From the NCBI GenBank assembly GCA_036743055.1, contig DAINQE010000023.1:1-30592 (forward strand): a DNA stretch of 30,592 bases, given 5' to 3'. A model generated the notes under the pieces. That model saw only the letters and a program-made list of their open reading frames with translations, was not told where the DNA came from and did not search any database. The translations under genes and the position numbers were made by a program. Of this stretch, positions 23,536 to 30,592 are shown piece after piece (position 1 is the stretch's first letter; every line of letters starts with the position of its first letter). The DNA is from Sabulitectum sp036743055. GTDB lineage: Bacteria > Fermentibacterota > Fermentibacteria > Fermentibacterales > JCC-6.

Positions 23536-24741
23536 ATGGAGTGTAAAGTGCTGCTTGCCGAGAACCAGCCCGAATTCGGTGCCGGGCTCGAAAAGGCCCT
23601 TACCATGGAGCCGGCGGATGTGGTTTACGCAGTTCGCGACTCGGGCATCAAGGGCCGGGGCGGAGCCGGTTTCCCCACCGGAGTGAAGTGGAACCTCGCA
23701 GGTGCCGCCTCATCCGACGTGAAGTACGTCATCTGCAACGCCGACGAGGGCGAACCGGGCACCTTCAAGGACAGAATACTCATAGAGAAATACGCCGAGA
23801 GGCTTCTCGAGGGAATGGCCATCGGAGGCTACGCCATTGGGGCCGCCTTCGGCATCATCTATCTCAGGGCCGAATACCCTTACCTCATTCCTGCAATTGA
23901 GAAGGCTCGGAAGAGCCTTATGGACAAGGGTCTCCTCGGAGAGAACATAAGGGGTAAGGGGTTCGATTTCGACGTGGAGATAAGGCCGGGAGCCGGCGCG
24001 TATGTCTGCGGCGAGGAAACCTCCCTCATAGAGAGCCTGGAGGGCAAGAGGGGCGAGCCCAGGAACAAGCCTCCCTACCCTGTTAACAGCGGCTATCTGA
24101 ACAAGCCAACCATAGTGAACAACGTGGAGACCTTCTGCGCAGTTCCCCATATCGTGCTTAACGGTCCCGAATGGTACATGAACCTTGGTGCCGGCGAGTG
24201 CTCCGGAACCAAGCTTTTCAGCGTTTCCGGCGATGTGGAGCGCCCAGGGGTATACGAGCTTCCCATGGGAGCCCCTCTCCGGGACCTCCTGGAGCTTGCC
24301 GGAGCCACCGATGTTCAGGCTGTTCAGGTGGGCGGAGCCAGCGGCAGGACGGTTCCCGCCTCGGAGATAGACAGGACCCTCTCCTTCAAGGACCTTCCCC
24401 CGGGTGGATCCGTGATAGTGTTCGACAGTTCCGTGAACATGGTCGAGGTCCTGGAGAACTTCATGGACTTCTTCGTACATGAATCCTGCGGTCAGTGCAC
24501 CCCCTGCAGGGAGGGCAACCTCAGGCTCCTTCACGCCGCACAGGACATCATCGGAGGACATATCACCTGCAGCGAGTGCGTCGCCCCCTTCTTCGAACTG
24601 GCTGAGACCATGATGGCGTCCAGCAAGTGCGGCCTCGGGCAGACCTCCGCGAACTGCTTCGTGGACATAATCAGCAATTTCGTGGAGCTCTCCGATGAAT
24701 GCCATTGCGGAGAGTGCTGCTGCGAAGGAGGTGATGAGTAA
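23536..24741 (+). CDS. hndC: NADH-dependent hydrogenase, 51-kDa NuoF-like flavin subunit (short form)
   Basis: This subunit binds NAD(H), FMN and one [4Fe-4S] cluster. SGIKGRGGAGFPTGVKW (from residue about 36) is the nucleotide loop and GAYVCGEETSLIESLEG the FMN loop. C318, C321, C324 (SCGQCTPCREG) and C365 (SSKCGLGQ) bind the cluster. It is only 401 residues. It lacks both the N-terminal thioredoxin-like [2Fe-2S] domain and the C-terminal two-cluster ferredoxin domain found in the bifurcating HydB type. Instead it ends with a short cysteine-rich tail (C389, C391, C394, C395, C396 with H390). The start ATG 23536 has GGAGG just upstream. The stop overlaps the hydrogenase start (TAATG). The short form bears on whether the complex bifurcates electrons. 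Confidence 0.93.
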   Translation: MECKVLLAENQPEFGAGLEKALTMEPADVVYAVRDSGIKGRGGAGFPTGVKWNLAGAASSDVKYVICNADEGEPGTFKDRILIEKYAERLLEGMAIGGYAIGAAFGIIYLRAEYPYLIPAIEKARKSLMDKGLLGENIRGKGFDFDVEIRPGAGAYVCGEETSLIESLEGKRGEPRNKPPYPVNSGYLNKPTIVNNVETFCAVPHIVLNGPEWYMNLGAGECSGTKLFSVSGDVERPGVYELPMGAPLRDLLELAGATDVQAVQVGGASGRTVPASEIDRTLSFKDLPPGGSVIVFDSSVNMVEVLENFMDFFVHESCGQCTPCREGNLRLLHAAQDIIGGHITCSECVAPFFELAETMMASSKCGLGQTSANCFVDIISNFVELSDECHCGECCCEGGDE

Positions 24742-26519
24742 TGCACAGCGTTACCGTCAAGATAAACGGAAGAGACTACAGCGTTAAAGAGGGCGCTACC
24801 ATCCTGGAGTCATGCAGGGAAATTGGAGTGGACATCCCTACCCTCTGCTACCACCCCGACCTTTCCGTGGCCGGCAACTGCCGTCTGTGCGTGGTGGAAG
24901 TCGAAGGCTGGCGAACCCTGGTTCCCGCCTGCGTGACCCCGATCACCCCCAACATGGTGGTCAGAACAGACAGCCCCAGGGTCAGAAGGACGAGGAAGCT
25001 CCTCCTCGAGCTTCTCCTGGCCAACCACAACAACAACTGCCCCGAATGCGAGCGGAACGGCAACTGCGAGCTGCAGGAACTGGCCGAGAGGTACAACATA
25101 AGGCTGAACCGTTTCCAGACCGACTACAAGCCGGTGAGCATCGAGCAGGTAAGCGTAGGGGTATCCCGGGACAACAGCAAGTGCATCATGTGCACCAGGT
25201 GCACACGCACCTGCGAGGAATACCAGAGCGTTGCGGTGATCAAGCCCGTCGGCAGGAGCAACGAGGTCCACATAGGATGTCTCGAGGAGAAGGGGCTCGG
25301 AGAGGTCTCCTGCACCCAGTGCGGACAGTGCATAAACCGCTGCCCCACCGGAGCGCTCTTCGAGACCGACGAAACCGCGGCTGTCTGGGCAGCCATCGAG
25401 GATCCTGAGAAGATCGTCGTTGTTCAGACCGCCCCGGCTGTCCGCGTGGGCATTGAAGAAGCCCTGGGTCTTCCCACCGACCACCACACAGGCAAGATGG
25501 CCGCCGCCCTGAGGCGTATGGGATTCGACAGGGTCCTGGACACCGACTTCACCGCCGACCTCACCATAATCGAGGAAGGTCACGAGCTTCTCTTCAGGCT
25601 GAAGGACGCACTGGTGGAGAAGAAGGAGATCGCCCTGCCCATGATCACCAGCTGTTCCCCCGGCTGGATCAAGTTCATAGAGCACAAGCACAGCGACCTC
25701 CTCGACAACCTCTCCACCTGCAAGAGCCCGCAGCAGATGTTCGGACCACTTGCGAAGACCTACCTCGCCCAGAAGGAGGGGTTCGATCCGGCAAAGATGG
25801 TCTGTGTTTCCGTGATGCCCTGCACCGCCAAGAAGTTCGAGAAGGACCGGCCGGAGATGCGTGACAGCGGCTACAAGGACGTTGATCACGTTATCACCAC
25901 CAGGGAACTGGCCAGGATGATAAAAGAGGCCGGCATCGACTTCGATCACCTTCCCTTCGAGAAGTTCGACAGCCTGATGGGTGAATCCACAGGCGCAGCT
26001 GTGATCTTCGGAGCCACTGGAGGCGTCATGGAAGCCGCCCTTAGAACCGCCTACGAGGTGGTGACAGGCAAGGAGATCCCCTTCGAGAAGCTCAATGTTG
26101 AGCCGGTGAGGGGTTTCGAGGGTATAAAGGAAGCCGCTGTTCCGATGCCCTCTGAGATGGCCAAAGGCTGGGAGTTCCTGGCGGGAGCCACCCTCAAGGT
26201 CGCAGTGGCCCACGGTCTTGCCAACGCAGACAAGCTCCTGAAGGCAGTCAAAGCCGGAGAAGCCGACTATCACTTCATCGAAGTGATGGCCTGCCCCGGC
26301 GGATGCCTGGGAGGCGGCGGACAGCCGATCCCCACCGACATGGAGAAGCGGATGGAGCGGATGCGCGCCATCTACGCCGAGGACGAGGCCCTTCCCCTGA
26401 GGAAGTCCCACGACAACCCCGAGGTACAGCTTCTCTACGCGGAGTTCCTGAAGGAACCGCTGGGACACAAGTCCCACACGCTGCTTCACACGAAGTACAC
26501 ACCCAGAAGCAAGTACTAG
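24741..26519 (+). CDS. hndD: [FeFe] hydrogenase catalytic subunit (group A, NAD-linked type)
   Basis: This 592-residue enzyme makes or oxidises H2 at the H-cluster. The N-terminal [2Fe-2S] ligands are C36, C47, C50 and C64. A His-Cys cluster uses H96, C100, C103 and C109. Two [4Fe-4S] clusters follow (C148-x2-C151-x2-C154-x3-C158 and C191-x2-C194-x2-C197-x3-C201). The catalytic motifs are intact: TSCSPGW with C305, MPCTAKKFE with C361, and MACPGGCLGGGGQP with C518 and C522. This is the M3-type layout of soluble HndD/HydA enzymes working with NuoE/NuoF-like partners, here both directly upstream. Maturation genes hydE, hydF and hydG are not in the window. It is the last gene of the operon, and a strong terminator follows 14 bases after the stop. 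Confidence 0.97.
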   Translation: MHSVTVKINGRDYSVKEGATILESCREIGVDIPTLCYHPDLSVAGNCRLCVVEVEGWRTLVPACVTPITPNMVVRTDSPRVRRTRKLLLELLLANHNNNCPECERNGNCELQELAERYNIRLNRFQTDYKPVSIEQVSVGVSRDNSKCIMCTRCTRTCEEYQSVAVIKPVGRSNEVHIGCLEEKGLGEVSCTQCGQCINRCPTGALFETDETAAVWAAIEDPEKIVVVQTAPAVRVGIEEALGLPTDHHTGKMAAALRRMGFDRVLDTDFTADLTIIEEGHELLFRLKDALVEKKEIALPMITSCSPGWIKFIEHKHSDLLDNLSTCKSPQQMFGPLAKTYLAQKEGFDPAKMVCVSVMPCTAKKFEKDRPEMRDSGYKDVDHVITTRELARMIKEAGIDFDHLPFEKFDSLMGESTGAAVIFGATGGVMEAALRTAYEVVTGKEIPFEKLNVEPVRGFEGIKEAAVPMPSEMAKGWEFLAGATLKVAVAHGLANADKLLKAVKAGEADYHFIEVMACPGGCLGGGGQPIPTDMEKRMERMRAIYAEDEALPLRKSHDNPEVQLLYAEFLKEPLGHKSHTLLHTKYTPRSKY

Positions 26520-26533
26520 TTACCGATACTCCC

Positions 26534-26568
26534 GGGGGCGTCTCTTTCTGAGGCGCCCCCCTTTTCTT
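26534..26568 (+). terminator. Rho-independent terminator of the hydrogenase operon
   Basis: GGGGGCGTCTC (26534-26544) pairs with GAGGCGCCCCC (26550-26560) as an 11-base-pair stem with one G-U pair and a TTTCT loop, followed by CTTTTCTT. Stem strength, loop size and T tail all fit an intrinsic terminator, 14 bases beyond the hydrogenase stop. Confidence 0.88.
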
Positions 26569-26607
26569 ATCTTCCCTCTTGAACACAATCCGATAAGGGG
26601 GAGGATC

Positions 26608-27915
26608 ATGTCCGTTTTCTTACTGCTTGTACTGTCGCTGTGGGGCGCCGAACCGCAGGTCCTGTGGTCCGGGGTCACCAGCGGAGGGGTATACTGCTCC
26701 ACGGGAATGGGGGATTTGAACGGCGACGGGGTCCCCGATGTTGCCTGCGGGGTCAACTTCTGGGATTCGCAGCCCACCATCTGGGCGATATCCGGTGCCG
26801 ACGGGTCGACGATCTGGACCAGCAGCGACCACAAGGGGATCTACCAGAACGAGGGGTTCACCGGAGTTCCGGACATGGATGGCGACGGTCTGATGGACCT
26901 TCTGGTAGCCACTCCAGGGGGCTATGAGCCCCCGGGCAGGTGCCTCTATCTGATCTCCGGCGCCGACGGCTCCACCGTCTGGGAGTGGGCCGCCTGCGAG
27001 ACCATGCCGGTCAACACCGGCTGGGGATATTCCTGCACCCTGCTGGATGACATCAACGCCGACGGGGTCGACGAATGTGTCGGAGGATTCGGAACCTCCG
27101 GCTCATCCAACACCGGTCTTGTGGCGTGTATCGATGGAGCCTCCGGCGACAGTCTGTGGACCGTATGGATACCCGATGCCGCAGAGGACCTCCACCAGTT
27201 CATCGACGGGAATGCCGACGGTGTGAACGACATACTCCTTGCGGTGGGGGGGAACTCCTACACAGGGGAGACAGCCCGGCTCATCAGCGGAGCCGACGGA
27301 TCCACCCTCTGGCAGAGGAACCCCGGCGGTGACTGCATGTCAGTTGGAATCCTGGAACGCCCGGACACTTATCCCCTCGCGGTCTTCAGCACCTTTTCCG
27401 GCACCGCCGGATGCTACGACGCCGGAGGATCCCTCCAGTGGGACCATTCGGGTTCAGGGATGTTCCTGGACGTGAGGGGCGGACCTGATGTGAACGGAGA
27501 CGGAACAGGGGATGTCGCCCTGGCCGCAGATAACGCTGGAGCGGTGTGCATCTCAGGTGACGACGGCGAGGTTCTGTGGTCGGTGTATACTGGCAGCAAT
27601 ACCTGGTCCGTCGCCTGGCTGGACCCGGTGATACTGGGTGGAATGCCGGTTCCCTGCGTTGCCGCAGGCTCGGTGAACGGGAAAAAAGTGGTCCTCATAA
27701 ATGCCTGTACAGGCGAAACGGTCTGGGAAACCGAGTTCCAGGAAAGGGTNNNNNNNNNNNNNNNNNNNNNNNNNNNNNNNNNNNNNNNNNNNNNNNNNNN
27801 NNNNNNNNNNNNNNNNNNNNNNNNNNNNNNNNNNNNNNNNNNNNNNNNNGGGGTTTATCTGATCAGGGTGTCCGGCGGTGGTATCACAGAGATACACAGG
27901 GTTACGGTACTGTAG
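26608..27915 (+). CDS. Secreted FG-GAP/VCBS-repeat protein with C-terminal sorting strand, gap-interrupted
   Basis: This is a secreted beta-propeller of FG-GAP/VCBS type, visible as about 435 residues including the N run. After the leader MSVFLLLVLSLWG come repeats with a calcium-binding core: GDLNGDGVPDVACG, VPDMDGDGLMDLLVA, LDDINADGVDECVGG, IDGNADGVNDILLAVG and PDVNGDGTGDVALAA. Between them are ISGADGSTxW strands of the PQQ-like type. The end, GVYLIRVSGGGITEIHRVTVL, is the last part of a FlgD-like C-terminal domain like those at the left end of the window; its first part lies in the gap. The frame continues across the N run. The start ATG 26608 has GGGGGAGG upstream. It lies after the hydrogenase terminator and so should have its own promoter, which I could not find. 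Confidence 0.8.
   Translation: MSVFLLLVLSLWGAEPQVLWSGVTSGGVYCSTGMGDLNGDGVPDVACGVNFWDSQPTIWAISGADGSTIWTSSDHKGIYQNEGFTGVPDMDGDGLMDLLVATPGGYEPPGRCLYLISGADGSTVWEWAACETMPVNTGWGYSCTLLDDINADGVDECVGGFGTSGSSNTGLVACIDGASGDSLWTVWIPDAAEDLHQFIDGNADGVNDILLAVGGNSYTGETARLISGADGSTLWQRNPGGDCMSVGILERPDTYPLAVFSTFSGTAGCYDAGGSLQWDHSGSGMFLDVRGGPDVNGDGTGDVALAADNAGAVCISGDDGEVLWSVYTGSNTWSVAWLDPVILGGMPVPCVAAGSVNGKKVVLINACTGETVWETEFQERXXXXXXXXXXXXXXXXXXXXXXXXXXXXXXXXXXGVYLIRVSGGGITEIHRVTVL
27750..27849. other. Assembly gap (100 N)
   Basis: A second run of exactly 100 N, again inside a secreted-protein gene and just before its FlgD-like end. The reading frame is the same on both sides. The true length is unknown. Confidence 0.98.
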
Positions 27916-27941
27916 AGAAAAGGGGGCCCCGAAGGGCCCCC
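27914..27941 (-). terminator. Rho-independent terminator of the recombinase-family gene
   Basis: Read on the minus strand, GGGGGCCC and GGGCCCCC form a perfect 8-base-pair stem closed by a cTTCGg tetraloop, one of the most stable loop types, followed by TTTTCTCT. It starts 15 bases beyond the stop at 27957. On the plus strand the same hairpin lacks a T tail, so it may only weakly end transcription of the secreted-protein gene. Confidence 0.85.
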
Positions 27942-27956
27942 GATGGAAACTGGAGC

Positions 27957-28787
27957 CTAGAATCTGTCCAGAGGACTCTGCACCCTGAGGGGTGTGCGAT
28001 TCCTTGCCAGCTTGAGATACGGAGTTATCATTGAAGGAGTGGAGATGCCCAGGAGCTTCTGGACCATCCTCCGGTCAACGCCGTCTTCCAGAAGGTGTAC
28101 AGCGAAGCTGTGCCTGAGCCAGCCAAGGGTTGCCTTCTTGTCGATTCCCGCTTCATCAAGCGCATCGGTGAAAGCTCTCTGAATGGTTCTGGCGGAAACG
28201 AAACTGGTTCTGCCCCTGCCGGGGAAAAGGTATGGGGAGGGATCGGTGCGAAGGTCGAGATACTGGGAGAGGATCCTGCCGGTGGTCTTGGCGAGGATGG
28301 TGTCACGGAGGAACTCACCCTCGGGACTGTGAACATGGATGACTCCGTTCTCGATATCAACATGTTCCCTCTTCAGTATGGCGGTTTCGCTTACCCTGAG
28401 CCCGCTGGAGTAGATGAACATGAGTGCGAGCCTGTACTTGAGGTCGTGCACATGCTGGAAGATCTCGGCGATCTCGTCCCTGGTGAACACACCGTGGAGG
28501 GGGACCTTCTTGGCGATCACGCCGGGTCCAGGAAGGGGATTGTCCTTCTTGAGAACCTGGGAATAGAGATACCTGATGGCGCTCTGGGCCTGGTTGATGT
28601 AGGAGAGGGACTTGCCCTCGGCCACGAGACCTTCGAGGTATTCCCTGAGGTCGGACTTGTCAAGGCTGCCGGTCTTGTCACCGAAATGGTTCGCAAGCCT
28701 GCGGAGGTGGGAAATGTAACTGTTGGCGGTTTTGGGGCTCCTTCCGGAGGCCTCGAGCTTTTTCCTGGTTTCTTCAACGAAATCCAT
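27957..28787 (-). CDS. Tyrosine-recombinase family protein (Xer-like) with degenerate active site
   Basis: This 276-residue protein has both Xer domains: an N-terminal SAM-like DNA-binding domain (residues 1-90, SPKTANSYISHLRRLANHFG) and a catalytic-fold domain from about 100. Arg I is R131 (SGLRVSE), Arg II is R225 (LRHSFAVHLLEDG) and the Tyr is Y257, all at family spacing. Three other catalytic positions are changed. The His of HxxR is G222. The His/Trp nine residues before the Tyr is I248 (LLGISTPSM). No Lys lies in the beta-hairpin where XerD has K172, the stretch reading HVHSPEGEFLRDT. The frame is complete with promoter and terminator, so it is expressed but may bind or resolve DNA unusually. 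Chromosomal XerC/XerD would be intact, so this is probably a third, specialised copy. Confidence 0.85.
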   Translation of the reverse strand: MDFVEETRKKLEASGRSPKTANSYISHLRRLANHFGDKTGSLDKSDLREYLEGLVAEGKSLSYINQAQSAIRYLYSQVLKKDNPLPGPGVIAKKVPLHGVFTRDEIAEIFQHVHDLKYRLALMFIYSSGLRVSETAILKREHVDIENGVIHVHSPEGEFLRDTILAKTTGRILSQYLDLRTDPSPYLFPGRGRTSFVSARTIQRAFTDALDEAGIDKKATLGWLRHSFAVHLLEDGVDRRMVQKLLGISTPSMITPYLKLARNRTPLRVQSPLDRF

Positions 28788-28842
28788 GTTTTCATCCTTT
28801 CATGATGAGGTTCTAAGCAACGAGCCAATTCATATGAAGCAT

Positions 28843-28871
28843 ATAATAAAATGCAACCACCAGACTGTCAA
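28843..28871 (-). promoter_or_regulatory. Strong sigma-70-type promoter of the recombinase-family gene
   Basis: On the minus strand, TTGACA (28871-28866) and TATTAT (28848-28843) are exactly 17 bases apart, a near-consensus promoter in an AT-rich stretch. Transcription would begin near 28836, giving a leader of about 50 bases before ATG 28787, which has GAAAGGAT upstream. Confidence 0.7.
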
Positions 28872-28881
28872 GCACTATTCT

Positions 28882-28910
28882 TTGTTGTACATGAATAAAG
28901 AAAGTGTTAT
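28882..28910 (+). promoter_or_regulatory. Possible promoter of the histidine kinase gene
   Basis: TTGTTG at 28882-28887 and TGTTAT at 28905-28910 are separated by 17 bases on the plus strand. The match is modest, but it lies in the AT-rich divergent space about 50 bases before the kinase start and back to back with the recombinase promoter. Confidence 0.28.
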
Positions 28911-28950
28911 TCTTTTAACCTCGGTGAACAGCGTCATTTCCGAATAACAA

Positions 28951-28956
28951 GGAGGG
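28951..28956 (+). promoter_or_regulatory. Ribosome binding site deciding a TTG start
   Basis: GGAGGG lies five bases before TTG 28962 in the frame of the histidine kinase. No ATG in this frame occurs before the first membrane segment, so the site supports the unusual TTG start. Confidence 0.6.
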
Positions 28957-28961
28957 TTTGT

Positions 28962-30592
28962 TTGCTTATCGGACCGGACGGAACAGGCAAGACCAGATTC
29001 TATGTGCCTTTCATTCTTGCATTTCTGGTTTTTTCCGCAATTCTGGCAGCGCAGTATTCGATGGTGAAGGAGTTGCAGTTCCAGGCTCGAAGAGGCCAGA
29101 GCGGAGAGTATCAGGCATTGATTAATGGAATGATAAGAGGTATCGGATACTATAGGGATAACTGGGACCATATCCCGGAGGATACGGTATACCACGGAGA
29201 AACTACGCCTGTCATATGGCACAGCAATGGACTCATTGGGGAGTTCTCTTTCCTGGAGGAGCTGCGTGCACCGTTTGAAACCGGGATTCCGCAGGGCTCC
29301 CTGGAGAACAAGGTTATAGAAACCGGGGTAACTAAAGCGACTGAAGGTGTTTTCCTCTCCTATACAGTAATTGATGAGAAATGGACGATAATAAAAAATC
29401 TCGATAATGCCGAGCAAGCGCTGATTATCATCATGATCGTAATGGTAGTAACTACCATAGTGCCCGGCGCACTGATGATAGAATCCCTGAGCAGGAGGAG
29501 GAAACTGACCGGAACCGTTCTCAGCTCGCCTGGCGCTCCTCCATGGCAATCGGCTGCGGATCTTTTCCAGTTCTCCAGGGCCGTGGGCCTGATGGCAGTC
29601 TCTCCCGGAAACAGGGTGCTGTGGGCCAACGAAAGGTGCAGGGAACTTCTGGAGATGGACAGGAGCGGCGACGGTTTCCCTCTGGGTTCGGTCACATCCC
29701 TTCCGGAATCGGTGCGTCTCAGAAAGGAGCCGGCGCCGGCGGAATACGAGACCGGTCTCGTCAGATTGAGATCCATGACCGGCGACACGACCGGGGTGAC
29801 CATGGAAGTGTTCCCATGGGTGAGGGACGGCGAGGTCAGGATGAGGCTTTTCTGCTTTTCCCTGCCGTCACAGGGAGAGGCCGTTTCAGGACGTGCGGGA
29901 ATGAAAGCCCAGGGTGAAGCCCTGGAGGCGGGATCAGGTACCGAGGCCCGGATGGCGGAATCGATCATGCACGACATGAACAACCACCTGTCGGGCATAA
30001 TCGGTTCGGCATCCCTGGAACTCGACAGAAGCGGCGGGGAGGAAGGATACAGGCTGATCCTGGAATCAGCGGAGAAGCTCAGCGCACTTTGCTCAGACCT
30101 CAACGCCATCCTGTCCGGTGAGGAGGACCCTTCACTGAGGGACGTGATGGAGGAGACCAGCCTCATTGCCGAGGTGATGAGGAGGATACTCCCGGATGGT
30201 GTCGGTTTCAGCGTGACAGGAGGCACCACGAAGCTGATCGGAGTGAAGAGGGAGAGCCTGAGGAACCTGCTGTACAATCTGGCGCTGAATTCCACTGAAA
30301 TGATGAGCGGAGAGGGCCGAATACGGGTCGATATCTCAGAGAGGATCCCCCCCGGCGCCGGAGGGCTCGGTTCCGTCTCCCCGGGAGGGAAGATCTGCAT
30401 GAGGTATTCCGACGGCTATATCATGCCAGTGGCCCTCAGGGACGTTCTTTCCGGAAGGAAGTACTCGGTACCCGATGTCGAAAGGCAGTTCGGAACGACG
30501 ATTGGAGCGGTCTACAGGGCCCTGGGTGAGACAGGGGCGGAGGTGCGCTTCGAAAGGGGATCCGGGGAAACCGTTCTTTGCATGGTAATGAA
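28962..30592 (+). CDS. Membrane sensor histidine kinase, 3' end beyond the window
   Basis: The frame is open from TTG 28962 to the window edge, 543 codons. TM1 (about residues 13-30, FYVPFILAFLVFSAILAA) and TM2 (about 153-173, ALIIIMIVMVVTTIVPG) enclose a periplasmic sensor region of about 120 residues. A PAS-like segment follows (AVGLMAVSPGNRVLWANERC). The dimerisation helix has the phospho-accepting H337 in IMHDMNNHLSGIIGSASLEL. The ATPase N box is LRNLLYNLALNS (N439, N443). The glycine boxes are weak: YSDGYIMP replaces the usual DxGxG, and FGTTIGAVYRAL stands where GTGLGLA is expected. ATP binding may therefore be altered. The first 450 bases are AT-richer than the rest. The end of the gene and any partner regulator are outside the window. 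Confidence 0.82.
   Translation, partial: MLIGPDGTGKTRFYVPFILAFLVFSAILAAQYSMVKELQFQARRGQSGEYQALINGMIRGIGYYRDNWDHIPEDTVYHGETTPVIWHSNGLIGEFSFLEELRAPFETGIPQGSLENKVIETGVTKATEGVFLSYTVIDEKWTIIKNLDNAEQALIIIMIVMVVTTIVPGALMIESLSRRRKLTGTVLSSPGAPPWQSAADLFQFSRAVGLMAVSPGNRVLWANERCRELLEMDRSGDGFPLGSVTSLPESVRLRKEPAPAEYETGLVRLRSMTGDTTGVTMEVFPWVRDGEVRMRLFCFSLPSQGEAVSGRAGMKAQGEALEAGSGTEARMAESIMHDMNNHLSGIIGSASLELDRSGGEEGYRLILESAEKLSALCSDLNAILSGEEDPSLRDVMEETSLIAEVMRRILPDGVGFSVTGGTTKLIGVKRESLRNLLYNLALNSTEMMSGEGRIRVDISERIPPGAGGLGSVSPGGKICMRYSDGYIMPVALRDVLSGRKYSVPDVERQFGTTIGAVYRALGETGAEVRFERGSGETVLCMVM

Noticed and set aside
24810..26489. 559-residue open frame on the minus strand, opposite the hydrogenase
   Set aside because: It mirrors a clear hydrogenase with all cluster motifs. 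Long antisense frames are common at this base composition, and this one has no recognisable domain.
28095..28805. 236-residue plus-strand frame over the recombinase-like gene
   Set aside because: It lies opposite a gene with a recognisable fold, promoter and terminator. Its acidic, Gly-Val-rich product has no family features.
29360..30400. 346-residue minus-strand frame over the histidine kinase
   Set aside because: The plus strand has membrane segments, an H box and an N box. The antisense product is Ser-Pro-rich low-complexity sequence.

Overview
The window is high-GC bacterial chromosome, apparently from a metagenome-type assembly because it has two 100-N scaffold gaps. It points to a Gram-negative, anaerobic, fermentative member of the FCB-like candidate phyla; a Fermentibacteria-type organism is my guess, not a proof. 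The reasons are several secreted proteins with a FlgD-like C-terminal domain ending in a GVYYV/GVYFYR/GVYLIRV strand, an Omp85 barrel, and a trimeric-type [FeFe] hydrogenase. AGG is the dominant Arg codon and neighbouring genes commonly overlap as ATGA. No rRNA, tRNA, CRISPR array or insertion sequence was seen.

Layout. (1) 1-7040, plus strand: an envelope operon. It holds the end of a secreted FlgD-domain protein, a DUF5683-like protein, a gap-interrupted secreted protein, a small propeller-like secreted protein, a 1038-residue surface/barrel-like protein and an Omp85-family protein. (2) 7042-10510, minus strand: a 1000-residue regulator (degenerate nucleotide-cyclase domain, AAA ATPase, TPRs) overlapping a small P-loop kinase. 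(3) 10583-21994, plus strand: a long, tightly packed run. It opens with a promoter containing a palindromic operator and an ArsR-methyltransferase fusion (SahR-like), then S-adenosylhomocysteine hydrolase and a TIM-barrel isomerase. Three radical SAM/SPASM enzymes, a methyltransferase, a cobalamin-type radical SAM enzyme, a LicC-like nucleotidyltransferase, a second methyltransferase, a CDP-alcohol phosphatidyltransferase and a secreted propeller-like protein follow. (4) 22034-22468: an OsmC-family protein. (5) 22669-26568: a stand-alone receiver protein, HndA/NuoE, HndC/NuoF and the [FeFe] hydrogenase, closed by a strong terminator. (6) 26608-27915: a secreted FG-GAP/VCBS-repeat protein with the second gap. 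(7) 27914-28871, minus strand: a tyrosine-recombinase-family gene with its own promoter and terminator, lacking several catalytic residues. (8) 28962 to the end: a membrane histidine kinase, cut by the window edge.

The most interesting block is region 3. A regulator of the type that senses S-adenosylhomocysteine, plus the enzyme that removes it, heads a run of SAM-consuming enzymes that ends in a nucleotidyltransferase/CDP-alcohol transferase pair. The most economical reading is an SAH-feedback-controlled pathway building and modifying an activated head group, or a peptide/lipid conjugate, for the envelope. No precursor peptide is encoded inside the block. The product is unknown.
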